Below are positions 1 to 8,130 of a DNA stretch of 15,331 nucleotides, piece by piece; position 1 is the first letter of the stretch, and each line of letters opens with the position of its first letter. The notes below the pieces were generated by a model. That model saw nothing but the letters and a program-made list of their open reading frames with translations. It ran no database searches and was not told where the DNA came from. This stretch comes from Moraxellaceae bacterium. Lineage in GTDB: Bacteria > Pseudomonadota > Gammaproteobacteria > Pseudomonadales > Moraxellaceae. The translations under genes and the position numbers were made by a program. The stretch is from assembly GCA_014378805.1 (NCBI GenBank), contig JACMMY010000199.1, forward strand, positions 1 to 15,331. Reading direction: 5' to 3'.

Positions 1-578
1 CCATGACTTTCTAATGCCGTACGAATCGCACCAACGCGACCATCCATCATATCGCTCGGCGCAATGATATCGACTCCAGCGGCGGCATGGCTTAAGGTTT
101 GTTTCACCAGTGCTTCAACGGTAGCGTCATTCATCACATAGCCGTCTGCATCGGTGAGACCGTCTTGACCACTTAACGTGTAAGGGTCAAGCGCACCATC
201 ACTAATCAGCACCATGTCGGGTAATTCTTTCTTGAGTGTACGAATCGCCGTTTGCGCCAGTCCGTCTTCACGCCAAGCAGCTTCTGCACCTGCACTTTTA
301 TCGGCCTGTGGCGTGACTGGAAATAGCGCCATTTTGCTCACACCTAAGCCAAGCAACGTTTCGGCGTGCTTGAGTAACAAGTCAATCGACATGCGATCAA
401 TGCCCGGCATACTGTGAATTGGCTCGCGTTGATTGTGTCCTGGTAGGACAAAAACGGGCGCGATCAAATGTTGTGGCAGTAGAATGGTCTCGCAGACCAT
501 GTCACGAACACGGTCATGTTTACGCAGACGACGTAAGCGAGTAGCGGGGAAGGCGGCGCGATTAAATGTTCGAGTCAT
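1..578 (-). CDS. hemB: Delta-aminolevulinic acid dehydratase (porphobilinogen synthase), N-terminal part
   Basis: HemB condenses two 5-aminolevulinate molecules to porphobilinogen, the first common step of tetrapyrrole (haem) synthesis in the cytoplasm. The reading frame starts at ATG 578-576 and runs leftwards off the window edge, giving about 192 of the roughly 325-335 residues usual for the family. Seen in the translation: an N-terminal RPRRLR-like segment (here FPATRLRRLRKHD), the VFVLPG and SMPGIDRMS segments typical of the family's first strands, VSKMALFP, DGALDPYTLSGQDG and VIAPSDMMDGRVGAIR near the truncated end. The active-site lysines of the family lie beyond the window. It is divergent from the thioesterase gene, sharing a 75-base intergenic region. 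Nothing in the visible part is broken. Confidence 0.96.
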   Translation of the reverse strand, partial: MTRTFNRAAFPATRLRRLRKHDRVRDMVCETILLPQHLIAPVFVLPGHNQREPIHSMPGIDRMSIDLLLKHAETLLGLGVSKMALFPVTPQADKSAGAEAAWREDGLAQTAIRTLKKELPDMVLISDGALDPYTLSGQDGLTDADGYVMNDATVEALVKQTLSHAAAGVDIIAPSDMMDGRVGAIRTALESH

Positions 579-653
579 GTTATTACACTGTTTTTCACAT
601 TAGTATAGGTGACTATATTAAACCTGATTCGTGCAATTGAGGAAGATTGATTG

Positions 654-1235
654 ATGACTGATGTAGATACGCCGTTTAAAGCCGATCTTAATGATCAAAA
701 AAATTTATCTCAACCGAATGAGTCGAGCTCAAATCAGCAAACTAAACAATGGACGGGTTCAATTAATCTTGCGCTGGCGTCAGCTGATGTGTTCCCGACG
801 GATATTATTTTTAATCAGTTATGTCATGCCTATAACAAATCACCATTTTTTCATCATTGTGGGATGACGATGCGCGTCGTGGATGGACAAATCCAAGGCG
901 TGATAGAAATGAATAGCAGCTTGATTGGCAACGTGGTCTTTGAGATTTTGCATGGCGGTGTTGCTGCAACGATGCTGGATAGTATTGGCGGAATTGTGGC
1001 GATGGCGGAGATTTATCGCAGTGGCAAGGGTGATTTGGCTGATCGTATTCGCCAAGTGACGCGCTTAGCGACCACCGATATGCGTGTTGATTATCTTGCG
1101 CCAGGACGCGGTAAACAATTTATTGCGACGGCCGAAGTGCTGCGGTTGGGACGTAAAGGCTGCACCATGCGGATGAATTTACATAATGATGAACGCACAT
1201 TGATTGCGACTGCGATTGCCACTTATGTCTATTGA
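654..1235 (+). CDS. Hotdog-fold thioesterase (PaaI/4HBT-like)
   Basis: Predicted acyl-CoA thioesterase of the hotdog superfamily, 193 residues, cytoplasmic. The core is residues ~60-193: an HGG motif (residues 100-102, in LHGGVAATMLDSIGG) precedes the central helix with Asp109, the position where PaaI-type enzymes carry a catalytic Asp/Glu; later MRVDYLAPG and the strand ending ATAIATYV complete the fold. The first ~45 residues are polar, rich in Asn/Gln/Ser and have no recognisable domain. A frame-compatible TTG lies at 651, but ATG 654 is preferred because GAGGAAG (639-645) sits 8 bases upstream. It overlaps the next gene by 11 bases, so the two are probably co-transcribed. The natural substrate cannot be read from the sequence. 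Confidence 0.85.
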   Translation: MTDVDTPFKADLNDQKNLSQPNESSSNQQTKQWTGSINLALASADVFPTDIIFNQLCHAYNKSPFFHHCGMTMRVVDGQIQGVIEMNSSLIGNVVFEILHGGVAATMLDSIGGIVAMAEIYRSGKGDLADRIRQVTRLATTDMRVDYLAPGRGKQFIATAEVLRLGRKGCTMRMNLHNDERTLIATAIATYVY

Positions 1236-1527
1236 AGTCATCAAAACATTGACGCTTCATATTGCTAAAACTGTATCTTGTCGTGCGGGTTGTGGGGCGT
1301 GTTGTATTGCACCGAGTATCAGTAGTGCGATTCCTGATATGCCGAATGGTAAGCCAGCAGGCGTGCGCTGCGTCCAATTGAATGACTTAAACCAATGTCA
1401 GATTTTCGGATTACCGCATCGCCCAAAGGTGTGTGCATCGCTGATGCCATCACATGAAATGTGTGGTGATTCGAATCATGCTGCATTTGATTACTTAGAG
1501 CATTTAGAAGCAGAAACGAGTTGTTGA
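1225..1527 (+). CDS. YkgJ-type cysteine-cluster protein (zinc/iron-chelating domain)
   Basis: Small protein of 100 residues in the YkgJ / CxxCxxCC family, thought to bind Zn or an Fe-S cluster through conserved cysteines; the exact role is not known. Visible ligands are Cys19, Cys23, Cys26 and Cys27 (CRAGCGACC), followed by Cys49, Cys58, Cys70 (RPKVCASL) and Cys80. ATG 1225 is chosen over a TTG at 1204 because it keeps only an 11-base overlap with the upstream thioesterase, a normal translational-coupling distance, and because the extra residues from the TTG are merely the shadow of the thioesterase C-terminus. It is the last gene of the pair and ends just before a strong terminator. Confidence 0.82.
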   Translation: MSIEVIKTLTLHIAKTVSCRAGCGACCIAPSISSAIPDMPNGKPAGVRCVQLNDLNQCQIFGLPHRPKVCASLMPSHEMCGDSNHAAFDYLEHLEAETSC

Positions 1528-1531
1528 TCAC

Positions 1532-1566
1532 AAAAAAACCGCCTCAAATCAGAGGCGGTTTTTTTT
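1532..1566. terminator. Bidirectional rho-independent terminator
   Basis: The stem pairs CCGCCTC (1539-1545) with GAGGCGG (1552-1558), loop AAATCA, extended by an A-run on the left and a T-run on the right. It serves the thioesterase/YkgJ pair on the plus strand and, because the A-run becomes a U-tract in the opposite transcript, the convergent outer-membrane gene as well. Confidence 0.9.
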
Positions 1567-1590
1567 AGGTTAATCCATTGAAAGCAGGGA

Positions 1591-2385
1591 TCAGAAGCGG
1601 TATGTGCCGCCTACAAGTAAACCGTAAGTATCACGGTTAGCGTATTTTCCGACTGTTACGCCGCCTTGAACACTGATGTTTTCTTCGATGAATTTACGTG
1701 CATTGACGCCAAAAGCATAGTCATCATCAGCATGGTTAAACGTACTCAGATCAAAAGATGCACCAACACTTAAAGTGCGATCTAAATAGTAATCACCTGA
1801 AATACCGTAGAAATCGTTGTTGTCGCCAAAGCGTGCATTTCCTTCAAGGTTGACATCATTGTTGCCAACTTTGGTGAGGTATTTTGCACTGATGGTTGGA
1901 TCAGTACTATCGTTATTTTTAGTATCTAATCCTGCAACACCAACAGTCAGTAACAAGTTAGTGATTGGCAATATACCGACTTGAACGCTGTAGTCGTTTA
2001 CGCCAACTTGTTTGAAGCCTTTAACTTTATCATTGGTACGACCAATGCTTGCAGCAGCATAAAAATTGCTGTTTGGAATATAGAATTCGCCGCCAACATT
2101 GAAATTATTGCGATTTGCGTCTAAATCATTGTTTTGTGAGTAGCTGTATGACGCATTGACGTTGCTTGCGCGTTGGATAAATGCTGCTTCAGCGAGTGGA
2201 CCTGATCTGCCACTGACTGGGTTGAAGTAGTAAGTACCACCCGCACCAAGACCGAAAACTTCGCTGCTACCACCTGGGATATCGATACTGTCGTAAGTTG
2301 CGCCGCCATTTAATTCAACTTGGTACGCTTGTGCTGCGCTGATAGATAATGCTGCAATTGCAGTTGCTAATAAGATTTTTTTCAT
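1591..2385 (-). CDS. Outer-membrane beta-barrel protein, putative porin
   Basis: A 264-residue exported protein. It opens with a textbook Sec signal peptide (MKKILLATAIAALSISAAQA, cleavage predicted after residue 20). The rest shows alternating polar/hydrophobic strands with many Gly/Asn/Asp turns, and ends in YGLLVGGTYRF, with a C-terminal phenylalanine as required for BAM-mediated outer-membrane insertion. It resembles the small putative porins / YfaZ-like proteins common in Acinetobacter; the exact family is uncertain. ATG 2385-2383 is chosen because the signal peptide begins there and GGAGAA (complement of 2391-2396) lies 5 bases upstream; a longer frame reaching 2418 would add a non-signal-like arginine-rich stretch. 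It stands alone, with a 205-base AT-rich upstream region holding repeats described separately. Confidence 0.85.
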   Translation of the reverse strand: MKKILLATAIAALSISAAQAYQVELNGGATYDSIDIPGGSSEVFGLGAGGTYYFNPVSGRSGPLAEAAFIQRASNVNASYSYSQNNDLDANRNNFNVGGEFYIPNSNFYAAASIGRTNDKVKGFKQVGVNDYSVQVGILPITNLLLTVGVAGLDTKNNDSTDPTISAKYLTKVGNNDVNLEGNARFGDNNDFYGISGDYYLDRTLSVGASFDLSTFNHADDDYAFGVNARKFIEENISVQGGVTVGKYANRDTYGLLVGGTYRF

Positions 2386-2402
2386 CTGTCTTCTCCAAGA
2401 GT

Positions 2403-2420
2403 GGTTGTAACGGTACAACC
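2403..2420. promoter_or_regulatory. Perfect palindrome in the leader of the porin-like gene
   Basis: GGTTGTA (2403-2409) pairs perfectly with TACAACC (2414-2420) around ACGG, 18 bases upstream of the porin start codon. It could be an operator or a small 5'-UTR hairpin close to the ribosome binding site. No terminator-like U-tract follows. Function is inferred only from position. Confidence 0.35.
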
Positions 2421-2429
2421 CTTAAATAC

Positions 2430-2559
2430 ATTATTTGTTACAATTCGATAGTATGTACTCTTTGGTGCGTTGTCAAACATTGTGTCAATAGTATGACAAT
2501 GATAAAATAAAATATTAGAATAAGTTGTTGTAAATTATGTGTAATATTATTTGTTACAA
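2430..2559. repeat. Direct repeat pair ATTATTTGTTACAA upstream of the porin-like gene
   Basis: The 14-mer ATTATTTGTTACAA occurs at 2430-2443 and again at 2546-2559, start-to-start 116 bases, each followed by a TTCG (directly in the first copy, after one base in the second). The stretch between them is very AT-rich and includes TTGTCAAACATTGTGTCAA. The copies may be binding sites of a regulator controlling the outer-membrane gene, or of one shared with the glpK 3' side. This is a pattern seen in the sequence, not a known site. Confidence 0.4.
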
Positions 2560-2590
2560 GTTCGTATCTTTGCCATAAAATAGTGCATTT

Positions 2591-4090
2591 TTACAAATTT
2601 GCATGATACTCCCCCCGAGCTCTTGCAACAGCTTGATGCCATCTGGATAAATATTGCTCACGATCGGCCTGTGACATGGCGGGTTCAAAGCGCCGTTCCA
2701 ACTGCCAAAGTCCAGCTAATTCATCAGTCGAACTAAAGATCCCTACACCCAATCCAGCCATGAGTGCCGCACCCAATGCGGTGGTTTCTCTAACCACTGG
2801 ACGCAAAACAGGCACACCTAATAAATCGGCTTGAAACTGCATCAACATATCGTTGCCGCTGGCACCGCCATCAACGCGAAGTTCAGTGAGGGGCCCGCGC
2901 GCATCTTGTTGCATGGCGGCGAGGACATCGGCGACTTGGAACGCAATCGCTTCGAGCGCTGCGCGTGCGATATGCGAACGATTAGTGCCGCGTGTCATAC
3001 CCGTGAGCATTCCACGCGCTTCACTATCCCAATACGGTGCGCCAAGTCCTGTAAAAGCAGGAACTAAAACGACGCCATCACAATCAGGTACGAGGCTGGC
3101 AAGTTGCTCCACATCACTACTGTTTTGCACGATACCGAGTCCATCTCGTAGCCATTGCACAATAGCACCAGCCATAAAGACGCTGCCTTCCAGTGCAAAA
3201 TTGGTGACTTTATTCGGTGTTTGCCAAGCGAGGGTCGAGAGCAGTTGATTCTCGCTGATTTGAACTTGATTGCCGGTATTCATTAGCATAAAGCAGCCTG
3301 TACCGTAGGTGTTTTTGGCCATGCCTTGGGTAAAGCAGCCTTGTCCAAACAGCGCCGCTTGTTGGTCTCCTAACGCAGCGGTCAGGGGGATTTTTCGTCC
3401 TAATAAACCATCGGCGGTCTCACCAATCAAACCGCCAGACGGCACGATTTCAGGCAAGATCGCTTTCGGAATGTTGAATAATCCGAGTAATTCGTCATCC
3501 CATTTTTGCGTCTGTATATTCATCAACAATGTACGCGATGCGTTGCTCATATCAATCACATGACGCGCGCCATGCGTCAGATTCCAAATCAGCCACGAAT
3601 CGACAGTACCAAAGGCAAGTTCGCCGCGTTCTGCGTCTCGACGTGCGTTTGGGATGTTGTCGAGTAACCAAACTAGTTTGCTCGCACTGAAATATGGATC
3701 AAGTCGAAGCCCTGTTCTTTGTTTGACCAGTGGCTCATGACCTGTTGCGCGAAGTTGTTCACACCAATCTGCCGTCCGTCTATCTTGCCAAACAATCGCA
3801 GGCGCAATGGGTTGACCTGATTTTCGATTCCAGACGATTGTGGTTTCACGTTGATTGGTCAATCCGATGGCGGCAATGTCTTGTGACAGTAAACCTGCTT
3901 TTGCGATCGCTTGTTGAGCAACGCCGATTTGGTTTTGCCACAGCTCGAGTGCATCTTGCTCAACCCAACCCGCATGTGGTGTGGCAAGGGTGATTTCTTG
4001 TTGTGCAGAAGCGATGATGTTGCCATGTTCATTGAAAACAATTGCTCGGCTCGACGTTGTGCCTTGGTCGAGTGCAAGTAAAAAAGTCAT
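2591..4090 (-). CDS. glpK: Glycerol kinase
   Basis: ATP:glycerol 3-phosphotransferase, a FGGY-family sugar kinase that traps glycerol as sn-glycerol 3-phosphate in the cytoplasm. The protein has 499 residues, matching the ~500 usual for GlpK. Visible family landmarks in order: phosphate-binding DQGTTSSRAIVF at residues 8-19, NQRETTIVW, IVWQDRRT, GTVDSWLIWNLT, DMSNASRTLLMN, the second nucleotide-binding segment AALGDQQAALFGQ, NTYGTGCFML, the FGGY signature region VLVPAFTGLGAPYWD, and DGGASGNDMLMQFQADLL near the end. ATG 4090-4088 is supported by AAGGATG about 7 bases upstream. No glpF or glpD lies next to it here, so it is probably transcribed alone. It diverges from ssrA across a 178-base gap that holds a long inverted repeat. 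Confidence 0.97.
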   Translation of the reverse strand: MTFLLALDQGTTSSRAIVFNEHGNIIASAQQEITLATPHAGWVEQDALELWQNQIGVAQQAIAKAGLLSQDIAAIGLTNQRETTIVWNRKSGQPIAPAIVWQDRRTADWCEQLRATGHEPLVKQRTGLRLDPYFSASKLVWLLDNIPNARRDAERGELAFGTVDSWLIWNLTHGARHVIDMSNASRTLLMNIQTQKWDDELLGLFNIPKAILPEIVPSGGLIGETADGLLGRKIPLTAALGDQQAALFGQGCFTQGMAKNTYGTGCFMLMNTGNQVQISENQLLSTLAWQTPNKVTNFALEGSVFMAGAIVQWLRDGLGIVQNSSDVEQLASLVPDCDGVVLVPAFTGLGAPYWDSEARGMLTGMTRGTNRSHIARAALEAIAFQVADVLAAMQQDARGPLTELRVDGGASGNDMLMQFQADLLGVPVLRPVVRETTALGAALMAGLGVGIFSSTDELAGLWQLERRFEPAMSQADREQYLSRWHQAVARARGEYHANL

Positions 4091-4167
4091 GTCGCATCAT
4101 CCTTGAGTCTATCTATGGCAATCGCAGCGTATGAATTCTACGATTTTGATTCTTTTAATGGTTTGTA

Positions 4168-4199
4168 GTTCTCTATTCTGAACGATAAGAATAGAGAAC
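4168..4199. promoter_or_regulatory. 12-bp perfect inverted repeat between glpK and ssrA
   Basis: GTTCTCTATTCT (4168-4179) is exactly complementary to AGAATAGAGAAC (4188-4199), with an 8-base spacer. It lies 78-109 bases upstream of the glpK start and about 70 bases upstream of tmRNA. No T-run follows on either strand, so it is a poor terminator; an operator for glpK or an RNA hairpin in its leader are the likely readings. It does not match the E. coli GlpR consensus as I know it. Confidence 0.5.
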
Positions 4200-4230
4200 C
4201 GTATCGTTTATGAATAGTTACATGATAGCC

Positions 4231-4259
4231 TAACAAAAAATATGATTTTCTGCTATTCT
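4231..4259 (+). promoter_or_regulatory. Probable ssrA promoter (extended -10)
   Basis: TGCTATTCT (4251-4259) reads as an extended -10 element (TGn then TATTCT), ending 9 bases before the mature tmRNA 5' end. A weak -35-like TAACAA lies at 4231-4236 with 17-base spacing. Assigned from spacing and consensus only. Confidence 0.5.
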
Positions 4260-4268
4260 ATCGCCATT

Positions 4269-4622
4269 GGGGATGTTCTGGCTTCGACGCTGGTTGTGAA
4301 ACTCTTCGATGCATGTCGAGAGCGCATTATCTCTCGTAAATCAATTTTGCATTTTAATAGTCGCAAACGACGAAACCTACGCACTCGCAGCCTAAGGGCT
4401 GAGAATCGCCGCTATTGAATGTCTGTGGTCGATAGCCGCGAGCGCATGCACACAGAACCGCATGTTGTAATGTCTCGGGACAACGTGTCAACTCTAGAGA
4501 ATCGCCAAGATCTCCCTGTCTGTCGGGTCGATTGCGGTTAAAACCAATAGACAAGTACTAAACATGTAGACTCACGAGCGTAGTGCTGGCGGACGCGGGT
4601 TCAACTCCCGCCATCTCCACCA
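4269..4622 (+). ncRNA. ssrA: Transfer-messenger RNA (tmRNA)
   Basis: tmRNA rescues ribosomes stalled on broken mRNAs and tags the nascent protein for proteolysis, working with SmpB. The 5' end GGGGATG (4269-4275) pairs with CATCTCC (4612-4618) to form the acceptor stem, followed by ACCA at the 3' end. The T-arm with GGTTCAA is at about 4592-4612. The tag frame starts at the GCA resume codon 4363-4365 and ends at TAA 4393-4395; after the tRNA-borne alanine the peptide is A-N-D-E-T-Y-A-L-A-A, the form known from Acinetobacter. Total length 354 bases is normal. A P4-type integrase follows directly, so the 3' end of this gene is the likely integration target, and the gene remains intact after integration. 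Confidence 0.97.
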
Positions 4623-4666
4623 AATGGTTAAATTTACATAACGCAATATACGGTTATATAAGGATT

Positions 4667-4700
4667 AAAGGCTTGAATCTTAAAGGTTTAAGCCTTTTTT
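4667..4700 (+). terminator. Rho-independent terminator downstream of tmRNA
   Basis: AAAGGCTT (4667-4674) pairs with AAGCCTTT (4690-4697), and the T-run continues to 4700. The 15-base loop can itself pair partially. It sits 45 bases after the tmRNA 3' end and would end the ssrA transcript. If the island begins at the tmRNA 3' end, this terminator lies on the island side. Confidence 0.75.
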
Positions 4701-4745
4701 CTTGCCTGTATATAACTTATCTTAAAGCTATATAGTATTGATCAC

Positions 4746-4794
4746 CGTGTATCCTGTCGTGTATCCTTTGAGTTATCGATAATTAGGGATACAC
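4746..4794. promoter_or_regulatory. Repeated GTGTATCC sites before the integrase (candidate arm-type/attachment sites)
   Basis: CGTGTATCCT occurs at 4746-4755 and again at 4758-4767 (12 bases apart, about one helical turn), and an inverted copy GGATACAC is at 4787-4794, 7 bases before the integrase start codon. Such clustered short repeats beside a tyrosine integrase are typical of arm-type integrase sites or of an autoregulatory operator. The function is inferred. Confidence 0.5.
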
Positions 4795-4801
4795 AAAGCC
4801 C

Positions 4802-6145
4802 ATGAAACGTAGTGCTATCAAGAAACGCCCATTATCGGACACGACCCTTGAGAATCTCGAACCGGAGAGCAAGGAGTATAGAGAGCGTGACGGTGAAAAC
4901 TTATATTTTCGTGTCAAACCTGATGGGAATAAGTCATGGCAGCTACGCTATAAAGCACCTAACGCCAAATGGACGTGGTTAGGTATTGGCGCATACAAAA
5001 CCACAGGCGGGAAACTTGCGAGAGAAACAGCCCAAGAGTGGCGAAAACTGATCAGCGTTGGAATAGATCCTCAAACCTACAAACAAGAACAGCGAATATT
5101 AGAAAGTGGGGATTTTACTTTTCAGCAACTAGCTATTGAATATTGCAACCAAAAAAAGTGGACTGATGGAACTAGAACACGTAACGAGGGCGCATTGAGA
5201 AATCATGTGTTTCCAGTAATGGGCAACCGTGACTATAGACATATCACCAAAAAAGAATGGTTAGACTTACTTCAGCAAATACAGCGTAAACCCCATCCCC
5301 TGACAGGAAAACCAATTGTCGAAATGGGCAGTCGTGTAAAGCAGTTATGCCAAGATATTTACGGATTAGCTGAGGATGTCAAAGGAACAATAGACCGCAA
5401 CCCGCTTGTCAGGCTGGAAAAACAACTAGAAAAGCATAAATCCGTGAATATGGCACACGTTACTATTGAGGAGTTGCCTGCTTTATTAAACGCAATCCGT
5501 GATTTTAAGGGTAGACAGACATCAATAGGATTACAGCTTTCTTTATTACTTGGCACACGTCCAAGCGAAATGCGTAAAGCGGTGTGGAGTGAATTTAACC
5601 TGGATAAGAAAACATGGACCATCCCCGCGCATCGGATGAAAAAGAGGATTGAGCATACTATCCCATTACCTACCCAAGTTCTGGCACTGCTGAAGGAGTT
5701 AAAAATGTTCAGCGGTGACAGTCCATATTTATTCCGTGGTCGTTTTAAAGCAAGTCAATGCATATCTAATAACACCTTTAACAAGGCACTAAAGGAAATG
5801 GGATACAACGGCAAACAAACACCACATGGATTTAGACACATTTTAAGCACTGCGTTACGTGAACAAGGTTTTCAGCGTGATTATGTAGAGGCAGCATTGG
5901 CGCACAAAGTTGGCGGTGTAGAAGGAACATATAACAAAGCTATCTACTTAAATCAACGTAAAACAATGATGCAAGCATGGGCGAATTATCTCGACGCATT
6001 GGCAGGCGGTGCGCTGATTGCAAAAGACACAGACTCGCTAGGCAACCTAGCCCAAATGCTAAACCTAACCGATGAACAAAAGGAAATTCTCAAACAGCAT
6101 TTTGAAAATACTGTATTTGATAATGAAATAGACGAAGTAGCGTAA
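4802..6145 (+). CDS. P4-type tyrosine-recombinase integrase
   Basis: Site-specific recombinase of an integrative island, 447 residues. The N-terminal ~90 residues look like the arm-DNA-binding domain of P4-like integrases (DGENLYFRVKPDGNKSWQLRY, then WLGIGAY). A SAM-like core-binding domain follows (~100-215) and the catalytic domain covers ~220-400. The catalytic set is complete: Arg253 (GTRPSEMR), Lys280 region (AHRMKKR), His342 and Arg345 (HGFRH), His368 (AHK) and the nucleophile Tyr377 (GTYNKA). It begins 180 bases after the ssrA 3' end and in the same direction, the standard arrangement for tmRNA-targeting islands. Only a weak ribosome site (AGGGAT, 4785-4790) is visible. The gene looks intact, in contrast to its damaged neighbours. 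Confidence 0.93.
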   Translation: MKRSAIKKRPLSDTTLENLEPESKEYRERDGENLYFRVKPDGNKSWQLRYKAPNAKWTWLGIGAYKTTGGKLARETAQEWRKLISVGIDPQTYKQEQRILESGDFTFQQLAIEYCNQKKWTDGTRTRNEGALRNHVFPVMGNRDYRHITKKEWLDLLQQIQRKPHPLTGKPIVEMGSRVKQLCQDIYGLAEDVKGTIDRNPLVRLEKQLEKHKSVNMAHVTIEELPALLNAIRDFKGRQTSIGLQLSLLLGTRPSEMRKAVWSEFNLDKKTWTIPAHRMKKRIEHTIPLPTQVLALLKELKMFSGDSPYLFRGRFKASQCISNNTFNKALKEMGYNGKQTPHGFRHILSTALREQGFQRDYVEAALAHKVGGVEGTYNKAIYLNQRKTMMQAWANYLDALAGGALIAKDTDSLGNLAQMLNLTDEQKEILKQHFENTVFDNEIDEVA

Positions 6146-6261
6146 TTTAACGCGAGCATAACGACTAATAAGGGCGCAATACATACCGCTAGTTATAGCT
6201 ATATTAATAAATATGGTTATAATTACCTGTTAAGTTCTAGGTAATCTCCCGAACGTGCGTA

Positions 6262-6297
6262 TCCCAATCGCATTGACTTAAATTTGTTTGATTGGGA
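6262..6297. repeat. Inverted repeat upstream of the damaged island gene
   Basis: TCCCAATC (6262-6269) and GATTGGGA (6290-6297) are perfect complements with a 20-base AT-rich spacer, ending 18 bases before the ATG at 6316. It may be an operator for this gene. The surrounding stretch 6146-6315 holds no gene and is strongly AT-rich. Confidence 0.35.
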
Positions 6298-6900
6298 ATG
6301 TTATGGGAGTTGTTGATGAGTGAATCAGAGAACCTATTTTATCAGCGAAGATATAGATTTATTCGATGGAATTATTGGATAGCACAATATGATGTTGCTA
6401 TTTATGAAGCAATTTTACTTTCACTGAATTTTGAACCTGAAAGGATATATTACCCTAAGAGAAGATGGGCAATAGCATTAAAATCAAGTTATAGACTTGC
6501 CTTAGATGAGAGGGTATAAATTATTAAAACTCATATTGGCAAAGGAAAAACTTTTGATTGTGAAGATGGTTTTTTAAGTTGTAAGTTAAATTTAAAGGAC
6601 TTTTCTATTTTTCTAAAAAAAATTCACTTGAACATGCCACCGGTATTGGAATCTTATGCAAATAATGACAGTAACTTGCAAGACGTTATAAACCAATATG
6701 TGACAGCATTCCAACAACAAAGTCATGATACAGGGACTCCAACAGTAGGACACGCTCCACCTGAACATTATCAAAAGCAACGTGACCAATTGCTAAAAGA
6801 AAAAGACCAATTGCAAATACAAAATGAGAAATTAAAAGCCGACTTAGCACAAGCTCAAGAATGCATTAAACACATCAAAGTGAATCAACAACCGACAGAT

Positions 6901-8130
6901 CAAAATGATGCTAAGCGATTACGCGATAAATTGCATTACCTCTATGCGGAGCAAGATCGTTTTTGGCTGGATACACGACCAAATCTGCGTCGAGAGTTGG
7001 AAAGCCGCAAAGCGAATTTAAGTGAACGTGATGAGGTTCAGCCATTAATCAAGCAACGACTCAATGATCTGTTAAGTAAGAAACATAGTTTTGCTGATGT
7101 GCATCTATTTTTACCTTCGGCGGAGATACCTGATGATTACGGCTCAGGGCCGCGTTTGGTTGTACTACCTACAGTCGATGCGTATAGCAATAGTAAAAAC
7201 AATGCTGCCTACATCGCTGCTGAAAAAACATTACGAATGCGAGGTGATCAACCTAGGCAGAAGCAAAACCGCTTAATCTTCCTTGCGCCTGACTTTGATG
7301 TAGTTAGCCGATTGCGTGAGCATGCGCGGATATTTTTAGCGTGGCGATCAATCATTGTGGATATTGATAGTCAGGCACTGAATCAAGACATTGCTGGTCT
7401 CAATCAAGCCAAAAAAAATTTAAACGGTGCTACGAAGTCTTTAGATATGCTCCTGCGCGATGCGTTTAAGTGGCTAATCGTACCAACCGAAATTTTTGTG
7501 AATGGCAAGCCTACGCTGGAGTGGAAAACTGTTCAGGTATCGACGTCGTCACAAAATCTGATACAGGATATAGAGCTGAAGCTACGTGAGGAAGAGTGGT
7601 TGATCTTTGAGTGGTCACCGATCCATTTACGCAAATTATTGGCAGATTGGTACTTCAAAGCAGAAACCAAACATATCAGTGCGCTTAAAGTTTGGCAGGG
7701 CAGTGCGAACCACCTATATATGCCTCGTCTTGCGAATCATGATGTGTTCCGCCATACCGTGATTGAGGGACTACACTCTAAAGACTACTTTGCTTACGCA
7801 GCGGGTGTTGAAGGTGACCGATATCTAGGATTCCATTTTGGTGATAGATCCATTACACCTATGGATGATTCATCTCTGTTGATTGAGCGTGAAGAGGCGG
7901 TCGCATACGAGGAGCGCACTAAGCCTGCTCCTGTGCCACCGATCAGCATTGCTCCGTATTATGCAGGTGAGGAGCAGTCAGGGGCAGAGTCGACGAGTAC
8001 GAATTATAATCCTGCGCCTATAGCTCCGACTCAGTCATCAACGCCTAAAGCGCTGATGAACCAGTTCTATGGCTCTATTTCGCTTGATCCCGTCCGTGCA
8101 AAGATGGACTTTGCAACACTAATTGATGAA
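6901..8130 (+). pseudogene. DUF499 ATPase, C-terminal fragment
   Basis: About 410 residues resembling the C-terminal half of DUF499 proteins, large (~1000-residue) ATP-binding proteins found in defence islands, often beside DUF1156 methyltransferase-like proteins. Supporting segments in order: FWLDTRPNLRRELESRK, VHLFLPSAEIPDD, RLVVLPTVDAYS, RGDQPRQKQNRLIFLAPD, ARIFLAWRSI, WSPIHLRKLLADWYFK, YMPRLANHDVFR, DYFAYAAGVEGDRYLGFHFG, a Pro/Ser-rich linker and FYGSISLDPVRAKMDF. The N-terminal half with the nucleotide-binding P-loop is absent, as are any methyltransferase or helicase partners in the window, so it cannot be a working defence gene. Recognition is from memory of the family's conserved segments. 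It shows that the island once carried, or recombined with, a defence cassette. Confidence 0.7.

Noticed and set aside
2853..3248. Plus-strand 131-residue open frame opposite glpK.
   Set aside because: It is a shadow of the glpK coding strand with no recognisable domain or start signals.
4354..4554. Minus-strand 66-residue open frame inside tmRNA.
   Set aside because: It lies wholly within the structured ssrA gene, antisense to the tag frame, and has no coding features.
6146..6630. CRISPR array or tandem repeat in the AT-rich stretch after the integrase.
   Set aside because: No repeated unit with regular spacing was found; only one short inverted repeat is present.
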